Position numbers and translations under genes: made by a program. Below the pieces are notes generated by a model. That model did no database searches and was not told the origin of the DNA. It worked only from the letters and a program-made list of their open reading frames with translations. Of a stretch of DNA of 64,000 bases, positions 20,412 to 30,979 are shown piece after piece. Source of the DNA: Miscanthus floridulus (lineage: Eukaryota > Streptophyta > Magnoliopsida > Poales > Poaceae); NCBI RefSeq assembly GCF_019320115.1, contig NC_089581.1:10169707-10233706 (forward strand), written 5' to 3'. Every line of letters starts with the position of its first letter. Within the stretch, counting starts at the first letter, position 1.

Positions 20412-20768
20412 TCTCCGTGCGGGTTATTGGGCCTTCTCGATCTCTTTAGGTATTGGGCGACAATCGATGCTTATGTTTAATCTGACCTGATGTAATTAGT
20501 TGAGTGAAAACACCAAATTTGTGCTCTATGGTTGGAAGAGACGTGTTTTTATGGTACAATTGTTGTATTGGTGCTTGACGAGCAAACATGGTAATCGTTT
20601 GCTGAATTGAATGTTGACACCTATGTTTGCTTAATATGATTTGAAGGTTGATTGTTATTGCTGCCTGCCGTTGTGCAAACATTTTTTTTCCCGCTAGAGT
20701 GGAGGTTCAAAACTTCTGTAGTTTCTGATCCTAGCTTCTTATTGTGTAAGCTTCTTTTTAATGCATAT
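20412..20768. other. 3' region of the inhibitor-3 gene
   Basis: An AT-rich downstream region without a gene. It probably contains the 3' untranslated region, with ATGTAATTAG and TGTTTGCTTAATATG as poorly defined AT-rich processing signals. Confidence 0.4.
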
Positions 20769-20771
20769 TTA

Positions 20772-20890
20772 GGCCACGTTCGCTTGTCTTATGAGCTGTA
20801 CTGTTTTAGTGAAGAAACAGTGTTTTTCTCTTACAACAAATCAACGAATAGTACTTTCAGTCATGATTTTTCAGCGAAGCGAACATGGCC
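20772..20890. mobile_element. Tourist-like MITE with TTA target duplication
   Basis: GGCCACGTTCGCTT at the left pairs with AAGCGAACATGGCC at the right; TTA flanks both ends (20769-20771 and 20891-20893). The core GTGTTTTTCTCTTACAACAA is that of the other short MITEs in this window. This best-preserved copy assigns the family to PIF/Harbinger-Tourist. Confidence 0.88.
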
Positions 20891-21068
20891 TTAATACTAC
20901 TACGTTGTTTTGTAATTTTTGCAGTTTTCAAACTTAATTGTTGAAATTTAGACCGTATTATTTAGTACTTGCATACCAGATTATGGGGCAAATTATACTA
21001 TTGTTTACCAAATTGCTCACTGTATTTTACTGAATTGCATGTAAGAATTTTGATTAAGCATACCCTTT

Positions 21069-22898
21069 GACAAAAGGGCTATTAAGGAGAAGAAAGAATG
21101 ATATAGACGCTTGTACCATGATAGGAGTGTGGACAACATAGAGAAGTACAAGGTGGCAAAGAAGACTGCAAAGTGAGCTGTAAGTGTGGCGAATGATAGA
21201 GCGTACGAGAATCTTTACCAACATTTGAGTACGAAGGAAGAAGAGAAGAACATTTATAGGATGGCTAGGGTTCGTGAGAGAAAGACAAGGGACTTCAACC
21301 AAGTTAAGTGCATTAAGGATGAAAGGGAGCATCTTTTGGTGAAGGAGGATGAGATCCGACATCGATGGCAAGAGTATTTTGACAAATTGTTCAATGGTGA
21401 GAATACAGACATAATTTTTCAGTTGGATGACTCTTTTAATGACATCAATAGACGCTTTGTGCGGATAATATAAGAATCTAAAGTTAGAGAGACGTTGAAA
21501 AGGATGAAAGGAGGTAAGACGATGGGACCGGATGGTATCCCAATCAATATGTGGAGTTGCTTCGGGGACATAGCTATAGTATGGCTAAACAAGCTGTTCA
21601 ACCATATTTTTCGATCGAACAAGATGTCTGACGAGTGTAGGAGAAGTATATTGGTACCGATCTACAAGAATAAATTGGATATTCAAAGTTGTACTAATTA
21701 TCGGGGAATTAAGTTGATGAGCCATACTATAAAGCTATGGGAGAGAGTTATCGAGCATCGCTTGAGAGCAATAACGCGGGTCTCTATGAACCAATTTGGT
21801 TTCATGCCCGGAAGGTCAACCATGGAAGCCATTTTCTTAATAAGACGAGTTATATGGAGCGGTATAGGGAGAAGAAGGACCTACACATGGTTTTTATTGA
21901 CTTGGAGAAGGTTTATAATAAAATACCAAGGAATATTATGTGGTGGGCTTTGAACAAACATAAAGTCCCAACGAAGTACGTCGGGCTTATTAAGAACATG
22001 TACAACAATGTTGTGACTAGTGTTTGAACAAGTGATGGAGACACGGATGACTTCCCGATTAGGATAGGACTACATCAAGGGTCAACTTTGAGCTCTTATC
22101 TGTTTGCCTTAGTGATGGATGAGGTCAAGGGACATACAAGGGGATATTTCTTGGTGTATGCTTTTCGCGGACGATGTAGTGCTAGTTGATGAAAGCCGGA
22201 CATAAGTGAATAAAAAACTAGAGTTATGGTGGAAGACTTTGGGGTCCAAAGGTTTTAGACCCAGTAGAACTAAAATTGAGTATATGAGATGTGATTTCGG
22301 CACTAATACTCGGGAGGAGGAAGATATTAGTTTGGAAGATCAAGTAGTGCCTAGGAAGGATACCTTTCGATATTTAGGATCAATGCTACAGAGAGACGGG
22401 GATATTGATGAAGATGTTAGCCTTAGAATCAAAGTAGGGTGGATGAAGTGGCGCCAAACATCTGGTGTCCTATGTGACAAAAGGGTACCACAGAAGCTAA
22501 AATACAAGTTTTATAGGACGGTGATTAGACCTGCTATGTTGTATGGTGCAAAATATTGGCCTACGAAAAGAACGACATGTCCAATTGAAGAAAAGCTTGT
22601 CCAACACCGGTTGAGATGGTTTGGACATGTCCAACGGAGACCTCCAGAGACACCGGTGCGTAGTGGAATCCTAAGCCAGGATAATAACGTGAAGAGAGAC
22701 AGAGGAAGACCGAAGTTGACTTGGGTAGATGCAATAAAAGGATGCTTGAAAGGATGGAATATACCCAAAGACTTAGCCTTAGATAGGAGTGTTTGGAAAA
22801 CAGTTATTCACGTGGCTAAACCGTGATTGTTTCTGCTGGATTTCAACTCTAGCCTACCTCAATTTGTTTAGGACTTAAAAGACTTTGTTGTTGTTGTA
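21069..22898 (+). mobile_element. RTE-type LINE, 5'-truncated and decayed
   Basis: The plus strand encodes the reverse transcriptase of an RTE-clade LINE in several frames. In order one reads KRMKGGKTMGPDGIPINMWS, CTNYRGIKLMSHTIKLWERV, NQFGFMPGRSTMEAIFL, then in the next frame KDLHMVFIDLEKVYNKIPRN, and later GFRPSRTKIEYMRCDFG, DTFRYLGSMLQRDGDIDEDV and EEKLVQHRLRWFGHVQRRP. An in-frame TAA near 21471, another stop near 22026 and at least two frameshifts inactivate it. The catalytic FADD box lies near 22160 in a third frame. About 35 residues between WPTKR and EEKLVQ are missing compared with relatives. The 3' end carries (TTG)n at 22885-22896, typical of the clade. No endonuclease domain remains. 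Confidence 0.88.
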
Positions 22899-22900
22899 TA

Positions 22901-24070
22901 CCCTAAACCCTGTTCCGCCACTGCCTTCCATGCTGGATGAGGTCCCTTCCCCATACCATCAAGATCGATCCTCACAAGCAGCAGAGGAAGGTACAGCAAG
23001 GTGCAAGGCACCATTGCACAAGTTACTCTCGTACAATTATTTGATAGGAACTAATTAGCGATGGAACATTATGGCTATGGTATGCTTGCTATGCTATTTC
23101 TAGTATTTTTTTTTGGTCCAGTCACTTTGTTGCTCAGCAACAGTACCATTTATATTATAGACTTGTATATTTCCCTCGTAATATTAACAGACTAAGACGA
23201 TTTTGCTTGCAAAGCTCTGTTGATTCAGTACCTTACAATGATTCTATATGCACTTGGCAGGGAATGGTTGCACAAATCATGCAAAATGGAGGGCAATCTT
23301 GTAGCCATGAGAAGTAGTTGCCGTTCAGCGGTTCAGGGCTTCAGGCTGGGTTTCTCTTTATCTTCACACTCACCTTTTTGCACACCTGCCTGCTCAGGAG
23401 CTTGCAGTTTCCCTCCCCTATTGCTTGTACAATCGTACTGCCTTAGTTATGTCTCTGATTCAGAATCTTGAATTGTAAACTAGCATCCAAAGTTTAGTAA
23501 TGGTGTCACAGATTCAGATTTTTTTTTACAGTGATCAGATGAGGAAAATAAAGAGGTTGTCCTCTGCTCCTCTCCCTCTCTGCATGTCAATTTTATATAA
23601 AGGGAATTGCCTTAGTCCTTTGTGTTTGCTTTTGACTTGTATGAAAATTAATTGCACTAGACAATGGTACTGCCCTGATTTGTGAATTACCCTTTTTATT
23701 TGATTAAAAAATTGTTCATATGCTTACTATCTGAAGTAGTAGCTTTATTAAATTCAGCACTTCATCTGAAGTAGTTCCTTTATTGTCGTGAAGTCCCAAT
23801 GTTCCCAGAGTCCCAGCAGCTGCCCCCGCCCCAATATGATTATGGAAATGTTGGAAGCCCTGTGTAGTGAATAACCATTGCTTTTTGAGGAAGTACCAGA
23901 GAGCAACTGAACAAAGAGAACTTGGGACAGAAAGAACTTTCTGCTTGCATCTGTGCATGTAACTCGACAGCTTCACTTTGAACACCAGTCTGTGTAGTGC
24001 CATGAGATTATCCAGGTCAATTAAACTACTACAGTCACGGTCTTTAACAAAAAGGGCAGCAACGCCTGCT
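22901..24070. other. intergenic, no gene recognised
   Basis: Short frames on both strands have no domain. The stretch lies downstream (3') of the renalase-like gene on the minus strand and contains no clear repeat termini. Confidence 0.4.
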
Positions 24071-24075
24071 GTTGC

Positions 24076-24088
24076 TTTATTCTTTATT
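24076..24088 (-). terminator. polyadenylation signals of the renalase-like gene
   Basis: On the minus strand AATAAAGAATAAA occurs 145 to 160 nt past the stop codon, giving two overlapping canonical AATAAA signals at a plausible distance for a 3' untranslated region. Confidence 0.6.
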
Positions 24089-24231
24089 CAATATAAACAT
24101 AATCAACGAACAATATGTGCCTCCAAATAAGGCTTGATTGTTTATCTCTGTAAGAGAATGCAGGCATAAATACAACAAATCACAGAGAGGGGCCCTGGGG
24201 ATCGTAATAGGTTAGATATACAAGTCACAAG

Positions 24232-27200
24232 TCACAACCCTGACGGGAGGCTTAAACATTCAAGGATTTTGGAAGCCCCTTTCGTAGCACTAAGGATTGC
24301 TCCTTCAACACTTGGGTTTGTACAGAAATCTCCACAAATTGCCAATTTCGTGCTCTTGTCCCAAACACACTTATCATCTCCACTAATTGCAATGGCTGGG
24401 AAAGCAGCACCCCTGCAATTTTACATATTATCAAATACCAACAGAGACGGGGGAAAATGCTAGTTCTTTCAATACAATTAAAGACGACAACCCTAAAAGA
24501 TATGGTTGAAAAAACTGACCATCTATGAGCTTTCATAAAAATTGGTTGTGGAATGCTTAATCCAGTCGCCTGGAATTCACCGAACAATTCCTCTGCCACC
24601 TTAGAAAGTGCCTCTGCTGAAGGTTTCCGTGGACCAATATTATTTATTACCTTGGAAGCATACTCAGTTGTCGAATGCAATACCCAAGATTGTCTGAATA
24701 CACAAAAGGTACATGCATGAAGTGAAAATTTGTGACACCAGATAACCTACTATGTCTACACACAAAAAAACAAAGACATGTACCTGTTAGGAGGTACACA
24801 AGCACGCCCTGGCTTACTACTATTACAAAAGGCCCAACTCAGAGAATTGGAATTGTTGAAAGAGAAACCATGAACAGGTACCTGATTAAAACAACATTAG
24901 GAAGACAAATAGACATTTTTGCAGGAGGCAGACGGATAAATTCAGAAATCGATAAATGAAAGTTGCTTATAATATCATTAGCTAAGGAGCAGCCTCAAGC
25001 CCATAATTACCATGATGGTAGCTAATATACAACTTGCTAACTTGAGGATTCTGGGAAACAAATATTTCCTCCAATGCTGCATTGTATTAGTACTTTTAGG
25101 TAACTACAATGCCTCTGAGGTTCTAACTTATGGTCCATGCGCATGCATTTTTGTGTTCACTGAGGTTCTATGCATAATGACAAATAGTGGGCCCATCTGT
25201 TGGCCTGATTGGATCTTAGATTCAGATCTAGAACTACCAGAGGACAGCTTGGCCCTTGGCCGCTCGGATTGAATGGAAAATGCAATGGTCTATTTTTATA
25301 ATGACACTCTCTTACTCTTTATAGGTAAAGGGGACTCCCACTTGCTACAGCATATTCCAACCACTAAAGTGGATGCTGAGCATAATCCTAACAGTAGGCT
25401 TGGAAGTCAAGGAAAGTAAAAAGCGTAGAAAAAGTAAGATACAAATGCTTTAACACTAGGCTTATCTATCAATCTCTCCCTAAGCCTTGTGCCGAGTACT
25501 GGAGGTGATCTGCTGTAGCCCAATCCTCTCCCTCATCTCCTAGAACTTGAACTTTCCCAACGACTTGGTGAGAATGTCAGTCAATTGATCAGTAGTGGCA
25601 ATGTGGCTGGCCTTGATGCTTCCGTCCTCCAAGCGATCTCTGATGAAGTGGTACATGATGTGGATGTGTTTGCTTCTTTCATGGAAGACAGGGTTCTTGG
25701 CCAGAGCTAGAGCAGACTTGCTGTCCACCTTTAGTTCAACCACATCCACCTTCCTGCCAAGGAACTCTGCCAGCATCCTTGACAGCCACAACGCCTGTGT
25801 TGCGGCAGTGGTGGTGGCGATGTACTCCGCTTCATAGCTTGAGAGGGCCACCACCTTCTAGTTGAGGGACTGCCAGCTGACCAAGCAATCATCGAGGAAG
25901 AACATCGTCCTGGTTGTGCTCTTGCTGGTATTCACATCGCCGGCGAGGTCGCTATCGCAGTAGCCGTCGAACCGCGCCGTGTCGGGGCCCTTCCGTAGTG
26001 AAGACCGTAGTCGAGGGTGCCCGCCACGTAACGCAGGATTCGCTTGACAGCCTGTAGATGCTACATCGTCGGCTGCTCCATGAACCGGCTCATATACCTG
26101 ACGACGAACGCTATGTCTGGTGGGGTATAGACCAGGTAGTGCAAGCTCCCAATCAGCCGCCGGTAATGGGTTAGATCGACCTCCTCCGCCGTGCTCTCCC
26201 GACTCAGCTTGAGCTTCTCCTCCATCAGGGTGTGGGCCGGATTGCAGCATGTCATGCCGCCGAGCTCGAGGATGCGCTTGGCGTAGTGGGTTTGGCGGAG
26301 GGCGATCCCGGTGGCATCCGGCGCACTTCGACGCCGAGGTAGAAGCAGAGGAGGCCGAGGTCGCTCATGTCGAACGCCTTCTTCATCTGCGCCTTGAACA
26401 CCTCCACCTTCTGCTCTTCAGCGCCGGAGATGATGAGGTCGTCGACATAGACGCTGACCAGTAGAACGTTGCGTCCGCTGCCCCGCTGGTACACCGCCGC
26501 CTCATGTGCGCTCTGCTTGAAGCCCGTCTTCTTGAGTGTGGCATCGAGCTTCGCGTTCCAGGCACGCGGTGCCTGACACAGGCCATAGAGTGCCTTGCGC
26601 AGGCAATACACCTTCCTTTCTTCTCCGACGACGGCGTAGCCAGGTGGCTGGCACATGTAGACCTCCTCCTTGAGATCGCCGTTGAGGAAGGCGGACTTCA
26701 CGTCCATGTGGACTTGCCACCCCTCTTGAGCCGCCAACGCGAGGAGGACACGGACTGACTCCATGCGCAACACGGGGGCGAGGGCGTCGTCGTAGTCGAT
26801 CCCCTCCCGCTGGACGAAGTCGCGTGCTACCAGCCACGCCTTGTGTTTGATCACCGCGCCCAGCTCGTCCTTCTTGAGCTTGAACACCCACTTTAGGGTG
26901 ATAGGGCGGTGGCCGTCAGGCAGTGGTACTAGCTCACAGGTGCGGTTCTACTTGACGGACTTGAGCTCCTGCTCCATCACCGTCTGCCACGCCAGATCAC
27001 CCTGTGCCTCAGCATAAGTGGTTGGCTCACCGGCGTGCGTCAGATGAAGCTAGGCGAAGAGCCTCTCGGGCTGGTCCGATGAAGACTGGTCACCGAGGAT
27101 GCTTGCCATGTTGCGGTATTGCAGAGGTTCATCGTCGTTGTAGGGTCCAAGCGGTCTTCATCATCCTCCAGCGGCGTGGCGTACTCGACCCCCGGTTGCC

Positions 27201-30200
27201 CTGCGTGCGCTGGTGTCGCAGCGGGCGAGGTAGAAGACGCCAAGGAGGTCGGCTGGTACGTTGGAGAAATCGGCTGTGATGATGTAGAGGTCGAAGAGGT
27301 CGGCTGCGGTGCTGGAGAGGTTGGAGCTGCTACCGATGGACTACCGACCACCGCCGATGGGCTGCCGACCTCCGCTGATGGGCTGTCGTGCTCCCCTGGA
27401 TTTGGTGATGGCGAATGAGACGGAGTTGGTGAAGAGGTCGGCGCTGGTGATGAAGACCCATACGTTGATGAAGATGCACCTTGTGCTTTCTCAGCACCTC
27501 CAGCCCACGCGTACTCGACGGTGAAATCACGAAGTGTGGTCGCCGACCCGTCATCCACCGCCATGTCCAATGCCTAGCCGCGTCCTTCAACGAACGCAAC
27601 GTCGCGTGCCACGCGCATGCGGCGTGTCGCCGGGTCGTGCACGCGGTAGGCCTTAGCCCCCTCTGTGTAGCCGATGAAGACCCCCAGCGAGCTACGATCG
27701 TCGAGCTTGCCGACGTGGCTCATCTCCTTGACGAAGGCGAGGCAGCCGAAGACGCGTACGTAGCTGACCACCGGCTTGCGCCCGTGCCAAGCCTCATACG
27801 ACGTCTTGCCGTCGAGCGCACTGGTCGGAGAGCGGTTGAGCAAGTGTACGGCGGTCATCACGGCCTCTCCCAGTAGACCGCCGGCATGGCACACTGTTTG
27901 AGGAGCACGTGCGCCGCTGCCACCACCGTCTGATTGCGGCGCTCGACCACGCCGTTCTGCTGCGGTGAGTAGGGCATGGAGTAGTGGCGTGGAATCCCCT
28001 CGTCGGCACAGTACGCTGCGAACTCAGCTATCGTGAATTCGCCACCATTGTCCGTGCGGAGCATCAGGAGCTTGCGGCCGCACTCCTTCTCCGCGGTTGC
28101 CTAGTGGCGCTTGATGGCGTCCGTAGCTGCTACCTTGGAATCGAGCAGCACGGCCCACATATAGCAGGAGGCGTCGTCGATGAGCAGTAGGAAGTAGCAC
28201 TGACCTCCAGGAGTGGCCGATGACACTGGACCACAGAGGTCGCCGTGCACCAGCTCGAGCTGCTTGGTGGCGCGGTAGGAGGCTTGATGCGGGAAAGGCC
28301 GGCACTTTAGCTTGGTCACCACACAGGTGTCGCAGAGCTGCTCGACGTGGTTGACGCAGGACATGCCGCAGACCATCTCCTTACCGAGCTACTTCAGGGC
28401 TTCGAAGTGAAGGTGCCCGAAGCGCTCGTGCTAGCGCCACGCCTCATCATCCCGGCGCGCGGCAAGGCAGAGGGGGTGCGCCACCTGTACATGGAGCACA
28501 AAAAGGCGGTTGCTTCAACGGTTCACCTTGGCAAGAAGACGGCAGCCTCTATGCTAGATGCGCAGCACGCCGTCCTCAATCTCCACCCGCGAGCCATTCT
28601 CGTCTAGATGCCCGACGCTGATGATGGAGTTCTTCAAGGCCGAGATGTAGTACACCTCGGTGAGAAGACAGTGCTCCCCCGTCTTGGCCTTGAAGATGAC
28701 CGAGCCGACGCCCTTGATCTCGACGGTGGAGGTGTCACCGAACTTGACGAAGCCCTTCATGCTAGAGTCTAGGTCGGAGAAGAACTCGCGCCGACCAGTC
28801 ATGTGGTGCGTCACACCGGTGTCGAGGTACCAACCATCGATCTTGTCATCGGCGGCACCTTTGCCGAGGAAGACGTGGGCGCACGGTTCATCGAGGTGGA
28901 GCTCGGCGGAGCCAGCCGACCCGGAAAGGGGAAAGCTTGGACATTTCACCCCCTCCCATGTGTCCTGCTACAGCTCGACGTACCCGTGCGCTAGGAACAG
29001 GGTGGCATCCTGCTCTTTTGCTTGCGCGACGTGAGCCTACCCACCATGGCGTGGAGGAAGGCGGCAGTCCCTGGCCCAGTGGTCAGTCCTGCCACAGTTG
29101 TTGCAGGTGTCCTTTCTCCTCGTTCTTCATGCCGCCACGTGGACGCCGGACGAACCGGATCCTTCCTCCTTCTTCTTGTCGAAGGCGCGGCACTGCTCCA
29201 TCGTGTACAACAGCTTGCCTCCGGCGGCGCTTGGCTCAGTGTGAGGCCCCTTCTCGCGGTCCTGCACCGCCTTGAGCCTTCGGGACACGTCCTCGACGGT
29301 GAGCTGCTCGAAGTCGAGGAGCATCTCGATCAACATGACGATCTGCGCGTACTTCCTCGTCATGTAGCGGAGGAATTTCTCCACCGCGCGCTCCTCCGTG
29401 AGGTCGGTGTCGCCGTTGCGCGCTATCTACTCCATCAGATTGGTAAGATGAAGGGCAAAGTCCTCGACTTGCTCACCAGGCTGAAAGGCGAGGCCTTCCC
29501 ACTCCCCTCGGAGGCGCTGCAACATCGCCCGGCGCACACGATCTCCGTCGATGCGTGCCGCGGTGATCGATTCTCACGCCAGCTTTGCTATAGCCTTGTT
29601 GGCGAGGGAGGCGCCGAGCTCAGTGGGGACGGCGGCGCACAACGCCTTCAGCGCCCGACGATCGTCGTCGTAGTCGACGCCGCCGACGTGAACCGCCTCC
29701 CATAGCTGCCGGGCCTACAACTTGACCATCATCAGTAGGCTCCACTCGTGGTAGTTTGACTTGGTGAGCATCGCCAGGGTGTTCCTGCTCCGGAGTCGCG
29801 GTAGCCCGTCTGCAGCACCAGGGAGTGGCCGCACCGACCACGCCGCCGCTCTGGTGACGGCGACTGGCGGCGGCGCCCGACCGGGCTACGCGATCCTCCT
29901 GCTGGCTCTGGTTCCTGCTCCATCTCGGCGTGCAGTGCTGCGGCCGCGTCTACCGTGGCCTGGGCCGCAGCCGCCGCCTGCCTAGCCGTCTCGACCGCCG
30001 CCGCAGCCGCTGCGTCTGCGGCAACAAGGCGCGTCGCGCGATCATCGGCTCTGGCACCCACGGCGACGCGCGCTCTCGCGACCTGGCTGGCGGTGGACAT
30101 GACGCTCGCTCACTCAAGAACCCTCTCGACTCCGATACCAGATTATTGGCCCAATTGGATCTCAGATTCAGATCTGGAACTAACAGAGGGCAGCTTGGCC

Positions 30201-30942
30201 TTTGATCACTTGGATTGAATGAAAAATGCAATGGCCTATTTTTACAATGACACTCCCTTGCTCTTTATAGGCAAAGGGGATTCTCACTTGCTACAGCATA
30301 TTCCAACCACTAAAGTGAATACTGAGCATATTCCTAACACTAGGCTTGGAAGCAAAGGAAAGTAAAAAGTGTAGGAAAAGTAAGATACAAGTGCTTTAGC
30401 ACTAGGCTTATCTATCACCATCTGCATAGTAAATATGTATGAACTGACTACAGCAACAAAATCTTTACTCCCAAGCAATTGAGAAAGCGAGGAACTTTGT
30501 GAGTGGATATTATTGAAGATTGCACATACCATAGCCAATGGCTCTGAGAATGCTACCATAAGAGCAAAACATGGACGAACTGGGATATTTTGAAGTATTG
30601 TAGGCAGGTGTGAAAATGACGACAAATCTGAGGAAACATTACCAAGCATTGGTCAAAGCATGTAAATCTCATGCATTGCACTTGTATGCAAGATGCTGAT
30701 GCTCAGTAATTAGTACCAATAGTAATAAGTAACTAACACGAGTGCAAGTAGTTAGCATTGCCATTTAAGTGGACTCTTACGTTCAATTCAAACATGCTTC
30801 TTGTATCTATGCTAACGGTTATTTTGCCCTTACTAACATATACATACCAAGCAGAAACAAAACAAGAAATGAACAGGAGAAAAAGCAGGCATTGGCCATT
30901 GGCGCAAGGTGTCCTGCTACTATGACCATTGGCGGATCCAGG

Positions 30943-30979
<37 letters not shown>

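Larger units (their letters stand above)
25198..30417 (-). mobile_element. Ty1/copia retrotransposon in intron 6 (complete, decayed)
   Basis: Two 274-bp direct repeats, 25198-25471 and 30144-30417, bound a 5220-bp element flanked by the 5-bp target duplication CCATC (25193-25197 and 30418-30422). The element reads on the minus strand, the same direction as the host gene. The primer site TGGTATCGGAGTC (30140-30128), complementary to initiator-Met tRNA type primers, follows the 5' LTR, and a purine tract GGGAGAGAT (25480-25472) precedes the 3' LTR. By eye the LTRs differ at about 30 of 274 positions, mostly transitions, pointing to an old insertion. The right LTR starts TATTGG instead of TGTTGG. 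GC content of the coding part is much higher than that of the surrounding intron. Confidence 0.93.
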
